Shown here: positions 46,936 through 54,188 of the stretch, one piece after another | Layout: the number at the start of each line of letters is the position of its first letter | Numbering within the stretch: position 1 is the first letter of the stretch | DNA from: Massilia sp. H6 | GTDB taxonomy: Bacteria; Pseudomonadota; Gammaproteobacteria; Burkholderiales; Burkholderiaceae_D | Assembly: GCF_024802625.1 (NCBI RefSeq) | Contig: NZ_CP103371.1 | Location: forward strand, 3,844,001 to 3,908,000 | DNA: 64,000 bases | Reading direction: 5' to 3' | Translations under genes and position numbers: made by a program | The notes under the pieces: model-generated | The model's input: only the letters and a program-made list of their open reading frames with translations | Database searches by the model: none | Told to the model about the DNA's origin: nothing

Positions 46936-48189
46936 TCACCTGGCAGCGCCTGTCCTGTCGGCAGCGGCCGGGCGATACTGGTAGAGCGGACGCTGCACCA
47001 CGATCGGCCGGATATCGAGGCGCAGGTGATAGACCGAATACTGCTCGCTGAGCGCGGACACGTAGCCGACGCTGTCGTTGGTGCGGGTTAGCCTGAATTC
47101 GAAACCGAGCCTGGGCTGGATGCTGCGCGGGCTGCCGAGCGACAGGCCAATGGCTTCGGGCTGGTCGCTGTCGATGAACCGGGCCATCAGGTCGATAACC
47201 GCGCCGTTGCCAAGGATATCGGCCGAGAACAGCGGCTCGCGGTAATAAGGCTGGGCCGGATCGAGCCGGTTCTCGGCCTTCTCTGGCGACGGCGTCAAGA
47301 CCCTGGTGGACAGGTGGAAGCGGTCGCCGTTGTCGAGGTAGCTCAGGCGCACATTGCTCACGTCCAGCGGACCGTCGCGCGCGACCGCGTTCGATAGATC
47401 GACCAAGAGCGCGCCGCGGTAGCCGATCACTTCGACCTCGCGGTCGGGGCCCACGACAATTGCACTGTTCTCGTCGATGCCCAGGCCGATCTTGTAGCCC
47501 TTCTTGAGCATGGCCGGCACCATGCGCGCAAAGCGCCCGCGCACCAGGAGGTGCTGGTCGATAAAGACATCCGGGCCGATGAAGCCGAGGCCCGGCGCGA
47601 TCTCGCTGCCGTCTTCAATGCCGAGCTTGAGCGTGGCCAGCACCGTCTTGGGGTTGCCGAACATGGTGCTGCTCATGATGGCGGCGCCGGCACTGGTGCC
47701 GGCAATCAGGCCGCCGCGCCGGTACATCTCCCACAGGGCGTCGAGCACGCGGGTGTTGCTGCCGTCTGCACGGCGCAGGGCGCGCGTGATGCGGCCCTGG
47801 TCGCCGCCGGTAAAGAAGGCGCCGCCTGCCGTGCGCACCGCCGCTGCCAGCGCCGGATCGTCGGCGGCAGCCTGGTAGTCGGTGCCGGCCAGGCGCACGG
47901 CGACCGGCACGAAGAAAGCGTTGGCCCCGTAGTGATTCAGGCGCTCGACCAGTGCTTTGCCGACCCGGTCGGGATAGGCGGAAGCGGAAGCGAAGACCGC
48001 GATGCGGGCGCCCTTGCCACCGGCCAGCTGGACCGTACGCTCCCAGACGGCGGCATTATCGCTGCGCAGCGCGCCGCCGATGATGATCAGCGAGCCCTTG
48101 GGGGCTTCGGCAGCCCCGAGTGCACCGCTTGCCAGCAAGGCGAGCGACAAGATGGCACGAAGGACAAGATAGATTGCGGCCTGGAACAT
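46936..48189 (-). CDS. Extracellular cyanophycinase (peptidase S51)
   Basis: A 417-residue protein with a hydrophobic leader (LVLRAILSLALLASGALGA). S51 motifs are GSLIIIGGALRSDNAAVWER, FFTGGDQGRI and the nucleophile Ser in IAGTSAGAAIM. The length and leader fit CphE-type extracellular enzymes that split cyanophycin (multi-L-arginyl-poly-aspartate) into beta-Asp-Arg dipeptides, rather than the shorter intracellular CphB. No cyanophycin synthetase is in the window, so it may use polymer released by other bacteria. Confidence 0.85.
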   Translation of the reverse strand: MFQAAIYLVLRAILSLALLASGALGAAEAPKGSLIIIGGALRSDNAAVWERTVQLAGGKGARIAVFASASAYPDRVGKALVERLNHYGANAFFVPVAVRLAGTDYQAAADDPALAAAVRTAGGAFFTGGDQGRITRALRRADGSNTRVLDALWEMYRRGGLIAGTSAGAAIMSSTMFGNPKTVLATLKLGIEDGSEIAPGLGFIGPDVFIDQHLLVRGRFARMVPAMLKKGYKIGLGIDENSAIVVGPDREVEVIGYRGALLVDLSNAVARDGPLDVSNVRLSYLDNGDRFHLSTRVLTPSPEKAENRLDPAQPYYREPLFSADILGNGAVIDLMARFIDSDQPEAIGLSLGSPRSIQPRLGFEFRLTRTNDSVGYVSALSEQYSVYHLRLDIRPIVVQRPLYQYRPAAADRTGAAR

Positions 48190-48257
48190 ATCGCTTCCTT
48201 CTCGATTGAAACAATCTTAAGCCTGATTCGAGAAGGCAGGCGCCGTGTTGCGTCTGC

Positions 48258-48695
48258 TCAGGACAAATAAATGTTCGGGAAGTAACGTTCCATGAAGCTG
48301 TCGGGCTGTTTCGGCGCGGTAAATCCGAAGCGTTCGTACAGGCCGTGCGCGTCGTTGGTGGCGAGCGTGAACCGGCGCAGTTTTTGCAAGCTGGGATGAC
48401 GCAGCACGACCCCGACCAGCTGCTTGCCATAGCCATGGCCACGGTACTCCGGCAGCACGAACAGGTCGATCAGGTTGGCGAAAGTGGCGTAGTCGGTGAT
48501 GACGCGGGCGAACCCGATCTGGCGTCCGTCGAGATAGGCGCCAAAGCATAGCGAATTCTCGATTGCGCGCTCGACGACCGGACGCGAAATGCCAACGGCC
48601 CAGGTCGCCTGCTCGCTCAGGAAGCGGTAGATCATCGGGATGTCGAGCTGCGTCTGGTCGGTACTGACCTGGAAGCTGGAATCGTTGGTAATCAT
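48258..48695 (-). CDS. GNAT family N-acetyltransferase
   Basis: A 145-residue acetyltransferase. The acetyl-CoA site is LIDLFVLPEYRGHGYGKQLV (motif A RGHGYG) followed by LATNDAHGLYERFGF. The start is ATG 48695; the open frame runs to 48797 without support. The substrate is unknown. The 275-base gap to argH on the right holds no gene. Confidence 0.85.
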   Translation of the reverse strand: MITNDSSFQVSTDQTQLDIPMIYRFLSEQATWAVGISRPVVERAIENSLCFGAYLDGRQIGFARVITDYATFANLIDLFVLPEYRGHGYGKQLVGVVLRHPSLQKLRRFTLATNDAHGLYERFGFTAPKQPDSFMERYFPNIYLS

Positions 48696-48970
48696 GGGAA
48701 CCGTTCTGGCGAAAAAACCAATTCTAGCGCTGTTTTCACGATGTCCAACATTCAATTGGACGCCGCGTTGCATCGCCACGTGGACGGCCCATCGCACAGC
48801 GCACCAGCTGCCTGACCGGCAGGGTCCGCGCGCGGCATGTCGTCTGCTTGTTATTGCTATTTAATAAAGCTCGCCTGCAACCTCAGGCATTCTTGGGCGC
48901 TGCCCGCCCGCCGCCGATCGGGCCTTGGCCGGCCAGTTATAATCGGGGGATACCACACTGGGATCCCACC

Positions 48971-50368
48971 ATGAACGAACAATTCTCCAAGAAAGCCGAA
49001 GCCTGGTCGGCGCGCTTTTCTGAACCGGTTTCCGACCTCGTCAAGCGCTACACCGCGTCTGTATTCTTCGACAAGCGCCTGGCGCAGTTCGACATCCAGG
49101 GATCGCTGGCGCATGCCGAGATGCTGGCCGCGCAAGGCATTATCAGCCAGCAGGACCGCACCGACATCGAACGCGGCCTGGCGCAGATCAAGGGCGAAAT
49201 CGACGCCGGCAGCTTCGAGTGGCTGCTCGACCTGGAAGACGTCCACCTGAACATCGAAAAACGCCTGACCGAACTGGTGGGCGACGCCGGCAAGCGCTTG
49301 CACACCGGGCGCTCGCGCAACGACCAGGTTGCGACCGACATCCGCCTGTACGTGCGCGCCGCGATCGACGACATTCTTGTGCTGCTGGCGAGCCTGCGCA
49401 CTGCACTGACTGACCTGGCCGAGCGCCACGTCGATACCATCATGCCGGGCTTTACGCACTTGCAGGTGGCGCAACCGATCACCTTTGGCCATCACATGCT
49501 GGCCTATGTCGAGATGTTCGGCCGCGACGCCGAGCGCATGCACGACGCGCGCCGCCGCGTGAACCGCCTGCCGCTGGGCGCCGCCGCCCTGGCCGGCACC
49601 ACCTTTCCGATCGACCGCCTCCGCGTTGCCCAAACCCTTGGCTTCGACGACGTTTGCCATAATTCGCTCGATGCAGTGTCGGACCGCGATTTCGCCATCG
49701 AGTTCAGCGCCGCTGCTGCGCTGATCATGATGCATGTCTCGCGCTTCTCGGAAGAGCTGGTCATGTGGATCAGTCCGCGTATCGGCTTCATCGACATCGC
49801 CGACCGCTTCTGCACCGGCTCGTCGATCATGCCGCAAAAAAAGAACCCGGACGTGCCGGAACTGGCGCGCGGCAAGACCGGCCGCGTCTATGGGAACCTC
49901 ACCGCCCTGCTAACCCTGATGAAGGGCCAGCCGCTGGCCTACAACAAGGACAACCAGGAAGACAAGGAACCGCTGTTCGACACCGTCGACACCGTTCTCG
50001 ATACGCTGCGCATCTTCGCCGACATGGCCGGCGGCATCACGGTCAAGGCCGAGAACATGCGCGCCGCGGCGCTGCAGGGCTATGCCACCGCCACCGACCT
50101 GGCCGACTACCTGGTCAAGAAGGGCCTGCCGTTCCGCGATGCGCACGAAGCCGTGGCGCATGCGGTGCGCGCCTGCGATAGCGCCGGGTGCGACCTGTCG
50201 GAAATGTCGCTGGAGACGCTGCGCAGCTTCTCGCCGCTGATCGAGCAGGACGTGTTTGCGGTCTTGAGCCTGGAAGGTTCGGTGGCGGCGCGCGATCATG
50301 TGGGTGGTACGGCGCCGGCGCAGGTGCGCAAGGCGATTGAGCGGGTGCGCGGTCAATTGGCCGAATGA
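48971..50368 (+). CDS. argH: Argininosuccinate lyase
   Basis: A 465-residue fumarase-superfamily enzyme that splits argininosuccinate to arginine and fumarate. The signature loop [12 protein letters not shown] with the catalytic Ser, [13 protein letters not shown] and [16 protein letters not shown] are all present. The ATG at 48971 matches the family N-terminus ([16 protein letters not shown]); the longer frame from 48848 is not supported. A perfect TATAAT at 48938-48943 suggests a promoter, though the -35 is poor. Confidence 0.96.
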   Translation: MNEQFSKKAEAWSARFSEPVSDLVKRYTASVFFDKRLAQFDIQGSLAHAEMLAAQGIISQQDRTDIERGLAQIKGEIDAGSFEWLLDLEDVHLNIEKRLTELVGDAGKRLHTGRSRNDQVATDIRLYVRAAIDDILVLLASLRTALTDLAERHVDTIMPGFTHLQVAQPITFGHHMLAYVEMFGRDAERMHDARRRVNRLPLGAAALAGTTFPIDRLRVAQTLGFDDVCHNSLDAVSDRDFAIEFSAAAALIMMHVSRFSEELVMWISPRIGFIDIADRFCTGSSIMPQKKNPDVPELARGKTGRVYGNLTALLTLMKGQPLAYNKDNQEDKEPLFDTVDTVLDTLRIFADMAGGITVKAENMRAAALQGYATATDLADYLVKKGLPFRDAHEAVAHAVRACDSAGCDLSEMSLETLRSFSPLIEQDVFAVLSLEGSVAARDHVGGTAPAQVRKAIERVRGQLAE

Positions 50369-50381
50369 TCCAGCAAGCCTC

Positions 50382-51062
50382 ATGAGCCCAACCAACCCCG
50401 CCATCCTCCCCGCCCGCGGATACAGCGCTTTTCTATTCGACATGGACGGCACCATCCTGACCTCGATTAAATCCGCTGAGCGGGTCTGGAGCGCGTGGGC
50501 GCTTAGCCATGGGCTCGATCCGCTCAGCTTCGTGCCGACCATTCACGGCAAGCGCACCGAAGACACCATCCGCAACCTGGGCCTGCCCGGGGTCGATCCG
50601 GTGGCCCAGGCCATGGTGATCGCGCTGGCCGAGATCGAGGACGTGGGTGATATCGAAGAAATTCGCGGCGTGGGCGCCTTCCTGGCGAGCTTGCCGCCCG
50701 AACGCTGGGCGATCGTCACGTCGGCCTCGCGCCCGCTGGCCACGGCCCGCATCGCGGCCGCCGGCCTGCCCTTGCCGCCCCTGTTGATCACGGCCGAGGA
50801 CGTCCGGCACGGCAAGCCGGCGCCGGACCCCTTCCTGCTGGGCGCGACCATGCTGGGCGTCGATCCACAAGATTGCCTGGTGTTCGAGGACACGCCGATC
50901 GGCCTGCAAGCGGCGGAGTCGGCCGGCATGGATAGCATCGTCGTGACCGCCACCCATACGCATCCGCTCGAGACGCGCTCGGCCGGCGTGGCCGACTATG
51001 CCCACCTGGAGGCGGTGCTGACGGACAGCGGCATGCTGCGGGTGCAGCGCAAGGTAATGTGA
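50382..51062 (+). CDS. HAD-superfamily sugar phosphatase-like hydrolase
   Basis: A 226-residue HAD subfamily IA phosphatase. Motif I FDMDGTILTS (nucleophile and acid Asp), motif II VTSASRP, motif III Lys in HGKPAPDPFLLG, motif IV VFEDTPIGLQAA. The cap resembles glycerol-phosphate/hexose-phosphate phosphatases of the YfbT/Gpp type. It starts 13 bases after argH and is probably co-transcribed; the link to arginine synthesis is not obvious. Confidence 0.85.
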   Translation: MSPTNPAILPARGYSAFLFDMDGTILTSIKSAERVWSAWALSHGLDPLSFVPTIHGKRTEDTIRNLGLPGVDPVAQAMVIALAEIEDVGDIEEIRGVGAFLASLPPERWAIVTSASRPLATARIAAAGLPLPPLLITAEDVRHGKPAPDPFLLGATMLGVDPQDCLVFEDTPIGLQAAESAGMDSIVVTATHTHPLETRSAGVADYAHLEAVLTDSGMLRVQRKVM

Positions 51063-51071
51063 GCGCCGTTG

Positions 51072-51299
51072 ATGCAGCGCTACCGTAACCTCAGCGGCCA
51101 GTCCGGCGTGCTGGCCTACGAGATCGGAGAGGATTCGATCACCATCGAATTTGTCGGCGGCGACCGCTATCTCTACACCGGGCACAGTACCGGTGTAGAG
51201 AATATTGCAAAGATGCAGGAGCTGGCACGTTCAGGCCGGGGGCTGGCGACCTTCGTCAGCCAGCACATTCGGACCAATTATGCGCGCAAGCTGGACTAG
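51072..51299 (+). CDS. KTSC-like small domain protein
   Basis: A 75-residue protein that resembles the KTSC fold (LAYEIGEDSITIEFVGGDRY, YTG, then FVSQHIRTNYARKL). KTSC domains are found beside nucleic acid-related domains but have no defined activity. ATG 51072 or TTG 51069 is the start; neither has a clear ribosome binding site. It follows the HAD gene by nine bases. A perfect 11-bp inverted repeat (51171-51181 and 51190-51200) lies inside the coding region. Confidence 0.7.
   Translation: MQRYRNLSGQSGVLAYEIGEDSITIEFVGGDRYLYTGHSTGVENIAKMQELARSGRGLATFVSQHIRTNYARKLD
51171..51200. repeat. Perfect 11-bp inverted repeat inside the KTSC-like gene
   Basis: CTCTACACCGG (51171-51181) and CCGGTGTAGAG (51190-51200) are exact reverse complements with an 8-base loop. 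The mRNA would form a stable hairpin mid-gene. It may be a binding site or a chance product of the YLYTGHSTGVEN codons. Confidence 0.5.
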
Positions 51300-51365
51300 A
51301 AACGGCTAACAAAATCACCGAGTGGCTCAGCAGGCAACAGCCGAGTATATTGAGCCGTGCCGACC

Positions 51366-51390
51366 GACCGCTATCGGCCCAGAAGCGGAC
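51366..51390 (+). repeat. Island repeat, copy A
   Basis: Imperfect inverted repeat GACCGCT-N11-AGCGGAC with loop ATCGGCCCAGA. It lies 67 bases after the KTSC-like gene and 43 bases before the first orphan gene. It matches copy B at 20 of 25 positions. Confidence 0.65.
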
Positions 51391-51432
51391 GCTGGACGTG
51401 GCGAAGAAGTCAGAAATTAAGTAAACGAATCC

Positions 51433-52197
51433 ATGAGAAAACTAAACCTAGGCAAAGCCGCCTGCAAGATGACAGCAATGGCTACGATTATTTTTGGGCT
51501 GTCATGGCTTAGGATGGCGCATGGAGGCGAGCCAGAGAGCGTCGAGCAAGTGCTTGCCTCAACACCCATGCCCTGCGCAGAAGAGGCAACTCTGTTGATG
51601 AATCGACAATTGCTTCGGATGGCTCCGGACCAGATTTTAAGCGGCATGCAGCAGGCTACGCGTACCGCCTTGACTCCCGGTGGTCCTTCATACAACAAAG
51701 CGCGCGCGATTGTCACTGAAGCTCTCGCTTCGGAAGAAGAGGCACACGGTCCTCTCTTCAAATATACTCCCGCGCAAATTTTCAAGGGTGTTATCGCGAC
51801 GTGGGGTGCAGACGAAAAATCGTATTACTCTTCCTTCTTCTCCAGCCCGTCCGGCAAGCTATACCTGACTGACATTCTGGATGGCGCGACATGTAAAGGC
51901 TGGTTGAAGAGCTTGAATTCGCCACCTTTTTCAAATTTCCATGATGAGGATAAAGCGCGCTGGGAGACATCGATGGCGAGATTGAATGGTGGCGAAGAAC
52001 GCTTTCTCTTAAGGCTGAGGCAACTCACAAAAGAGGAGCGAAAACGCTTCGAGATTGGCTACAAAAAGCTGGATCGGGTATTCGACGCTGCCCTGATGCA
52101 GGCTGCAACTCGACAAGATGCTGTCCTCAAGGCACGTATCGAAAAGGCTTTGCAGACGCACGCGGCCGAGATATTGAAAACGATTAACACCCCCTGA
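51433..52197 (+). CDS. Orphan secreted protein, unknown function
   Basis: A 254-residue protein with a probable signal peptide (MTAMATIIFGLSWLRMAHGG after a basic start). The mature part is mostly helical and polar, with SVEQVLASTPMPCAEEATLL and a second Cys in DGATCKGW, so one disulfide is possible; the overall pattern is a little like DUF2059-type periplasmic proteins, but I do not recognise it. Codon use is more AT-rich than in the neighbours, consistent with horizontal transfer. It is flanked by repeat copies A and B. Confidence 0.65.
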   Translation: MRKLNLGKAACKMTAMATIIFGLSWLRMAHGGEPESVEQVLASTPMPCAEEATLLMNRQLLRMAPDQILSGMQQATRTALTPGGPSYNKARAIVTEALASEEEAHGPLFKYTPAQIFKGVIATWGADEKSYYSSFFSSPSGKLYLTDILDGATCKGWLKSLNSPPFSNFHDEDKARWETSMARLNGGEERFLLRLRQLTKEERKRFEIGYKKLDRVFDAALMQAATRQDAVLKARIEKALQTHAAEILKTINTP

Positions 52198-52261
52198 TCC
52201 CGACACTGCTGCCATGATGCATGAGCCGTCCTTTTGCGTTGCGCACGAGGCGAGCACTAGG

Positions 52262-52286
52262 GACCGGAATCGGGCCAAAAGCAGAC
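52262..52286 (+). repeat. Island repeat, copy B
   Basis: GACCGGA-N11-AGCAGAC with loop ATCGGGCCAAA, in the same layout and orientation as copy A. It lies 65 bases after the first orphan gene; TATAAT follows at 52288-52293 and could drive the second orphan gene. Confidence 0.6.
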
Positions 52287-52346
52287 ATATAATGATCCCC
52301 GAAATGGTCGACCGCAGAGCAGGCGCACAGATATAAAAGGTAATAA

Positions 52347-52985
52347 GTGCTGAAAAAAATTCTGCTTTGGCTCATCGCTTTAGTAGCCTTGCCCTGTGTC
52401 GCGTCACCAATGGCATCGGGAGACTACGACGGCATCCTGGTCGGAGTCGACCGAAACGGCATCCTGACCGGCTACTTCGAGAGTTCTACGGGGGCTGGCC
52501 AGTTCAGTTGCATCTTCTTCGTTAGCGGCAAAGTAACTGGCTCCTCCTCTAATCGTGTTCAGACGTGGTTTCCAGGCGATCGCGACCCCAAAGAAGTAAT
52601 ACGCGGTGTTCTCAAACACGTGTCTTCGAATGGAAAGCCGGCCGTCCTCCTAAAGCTCGACGAAGAACATGGCGGGTGCTGGAACGTCCAGACTTTTGCA
52701 TCGGATCCGTCTACCTTTGTGCTTACAGAGCAAGGTCGTTGGGAGTCGATCAGAATTATCGCGTCAAAGAAGGCATATTTCTATGACGAGCCTTCGAGTG
52801 AAAAGGCACGCAAAGCTTATGCCGTGACCGGAAACGCACTGAGAGTGTTTGAGACACGCGACGGCTGGGTCAAGGGGGAATATGTGAGCCCGGAAAATAG
52901 GCGTACACGTGGATGGATTTCAGAGCGAGACCTGTTCTCTGCTAAGACTCCTACGATCGTCGAAAAGGTAGCAACGCAGCGTTAA
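52347..52985 (+). CDS. Orphan secreted protein with C-terminal SH3-like domain
   Basis: A 212-residue protein with a signal peptide (MLKKILLWLIALVALPCVAS). The middle is a beta-rich domain with GDYDGILVGVDRNGILTGYF. The C-terminal ~75 residues look like a bacterial SH3-type domain (KAYFYDEPSSEKARKAYAV, VFETRDGWVKGEYV, RGWISERDLF). It is probably periplasmic. Start is GTG 52347 with AAGG upstream. AT-rich like its neighbour. Its stop is eight bases from repeat copy C. Confidence 0.65.
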   Translation: MLKKILLWLIALVALPCVASPMASGDYDGILVGVDRNGILTGYFESSTGAGQFSCIFFVSGKVTGSSSNRVQTWFPGDRDPKEVIRGVLKHVSSNGKPAVLLKLDEEHGGCWNVQTFASDPSTFVLTEQGRWESIRIIASKKAYFYDEPSSEKARKAYAVTGNALRVFETRDGWVKGEYVSPENRRTRGWISERDLFSAKTPTIVEKVATQR

Positions 52986-52992
52986 TGCGAAG

Positions 52993-53160
52993 GTCCGCTT
53001 CGGGTCCAGGCTGTGTAAAAACGCGAAGTCGCCGCCATGCTGACGGCACGCGACCACTTAAAACGCGCGCCATGGCGTTTTCTCGATGCCGGAAATGGTG
53101 AGGCGACCCCTGAAAACACGCGGATCTCGCGTTTTTACACAGCCTGGGTCGTTAGCAGAC
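52993..53160 (-). repeat. Island repeat, copy C, inverted and split by a MITE-like element
   Basis: The left arm GTCCGCT (52993-52999) and right arm AGCAGAC (53154-53160) are separated by the 140-base element at 53007-53146. Removing the element and one GGTC copy restores a 24-base repeat which, read on the minus strand, matches copy A over GCTA-n-CG-n-CCC and GAAGCGGAC. Confidence 0.55.
53007..53146. mobile_element. MITE-like element, 140 bases
   Basis: Perfect 20-base terminal inverted repeats beginning CAGGCTGTGTAAAAACGCGA (53007-53026, and reversed at 53127-53146) flanked by a 4-base direct repeat GGTC (53003-53006 and 53147-53150). An inner palindrome AAAACGC/GCGTTTT (53060-53066, 53075-53081) echoes the terminal repeat. 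There is no coding capacity. Ends and size fit a non-autonomous element moved in trans by a DDE transposase; the terminal sequence recalls IS5-type ends, which is inference. Confidence 0.75.
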
Positions 53161-53420
53161 GTACACAGCCGGTGCCCGGTTATACGGGGCAAAATCAGCG
53201 GCCATCTCAATATTCCCGATCGGGATATCAGTTTTCAGTCGCCGCTTGTAGCGTTTGCAACCGCTGCTGACATATGTACAGTATGGCTGGAAGCCAGTGG
53301 TGCAACGGTTGCCAGCTATTTGGCCTGCTAGGTAGCCAAAATCTCGGCCCCCCGAAGGCACGACTCGCGTTTTCTTGTTCCACTCGTCGAAGCCATCCCA
53401 GCGGTTAAAGGGATTGGGCT
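53152..53420 (-). pseudogene. Possible gene fragment, unknown protein
   Basis: A minus-strand open frame reads NPFNRWDGFDEWNKKTRVVP, SGGRDFGYLAGQIAGNRC and KRYKRRLKTDIPIGNIEMAA before a TAA at 53152. The composition looks like real protein. The frame continues to 53487, but beyond about 53420 it is antisense to a transposase remnant, so the 5' end seems to be lost. No family recognised. Confidence 0.35.
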
Positions 53421-53427
53421 TTGTTGC

Positions 53428-53658
53428 CGTTCGCGTACGCGCCCAGATAAGCTGCACGCCGATCGGGCATAGGCTTCGCGAGCACATCGGACTGGGCCAC
53501 GCCGGCGAGGCATCGCAGCACGTATCGCGCGATATGGTGTGAAGTCGCGAAAAAGGCTCGGCCGATGGCGTTGGGTTGTTGAGCGCACCTTGAAATGGCT
53601 ACACCGCTTTCGCAGCTTGCGCACTCGGCACGAGCGGCGAGCAGGCATCCATCAGGCG
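53428..53658 (+). pseudogene. IS5-family transposase remnant (C-terminal part)
   Basis: Reading plus-strand frame 1 gives RPDKLHADRA, an amber stop (TAG at 53470-53472) where the family has Tyr, then RRRGIAARIARYGVKSRKR, LGRWRWVVERTLKWLHRFRS and LRTRHERRAGIHQA. This is the conserved C-terminal block of IS5-type DDE transposases, with the catalytic Glu in WVVERTL. The N-terminal two thirds and the last residues are missing. GGCTTTGTTGC at 53417-53427, just before it, is reminiscent of some IS5-group ends. Confidence 0.75.
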
Positions 53659-53691
53659 CCCCAAGGAGCGCCAGCACCGCGCCGCACGCGG

Positions 53692-54162
53692 CTACGCGTC
53701 GCCGCGCTGCGGATACGGGCTGCCGTCCTCGTGCGTATAGGCGCCGCTGGCGCCATCGTAGCGCAGGTCAATGTCGGGATACGTGGTCACGTCTTGCTGA
53801 ACGTGTGCGCCGACGCACAGGAACACACCCGGCCCCCAGCTACGGTTGACCAGGTGGTGGCCGTTTGGCTTTCCGGCTGGAAACGCCGCGCAGTCGCCCG
53901 CCCGCATGATGGTCTCGCCGTCGTCCGTCACCAGCACCAGTTCGCCGGATACCATCATCACGAACTCGTCTTCGTGCGAATGCCAATGGCGTTGCGACGA
54001 GGCCGCGCCGGGCTGCAGCTCGACCAGGTTGACGCCGAACTGGCTCAGCGCCCCGGCCTCGCCCAGGGCTTGACGGCTACGTCCGTCGACCAGTTCGGCG
54101 AAGGGTTCGGGGTAGTCGGTGCCCTTCAGTACGGCAATGCTGCTCAGGTCCAGTCTCGACAT
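53692..54162 (-). CDS. Cupin domain protein at the end of the paa operon
   Basis: A 156-residue single-domain cupin. Motif 1 is QRHWHSHEDEFVMMVSGELV (two His and a Glu for metal), motif 2 is AGDCAAFPAGKPNGHHLVN. It could be a small dioxygenase, isomerase or ligand-binding protein. ATG 54162 has GAGGAG upstream. It lies 26 bases after paaZ on the same strand and is probably co-transcribed, but its part in phenylacetate breakdown is unknown. Confidence 0.8.
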   Translation of the reverse strand: MSRLDLSSIAVLKGTDYPEPFAELVDGRSRQALGEAGALSQFGVNLVELQPGAASSQRHWHSHEDEFVMMVSGELVLVTDDGETIMRAGDCAAFPAGKPNGHHLVNRSWGPGVFLCVGAHVQQDVTTYPDIDLRYDGASGAYTHEDGSPYPQRGDA

Positions 54163-54188
54163 GCACGATCTCCTCGTTGTGATCAAGC

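Noticed and set aside
51300..53010. Integron attC sites between the orphan genes
   Set aside because: The gene-repeat layout suggested cassettes, but RYYYAAC/GTTRRRY core pairs are not present at the expected places and no integrase is in the window.
53086..53331. 81-codon plus-strand open frame across the right end of the MITE-like element
   Set aside because: It begins inside the element, has no ribosome binding site and is a shadow of the minus-strand fragment.
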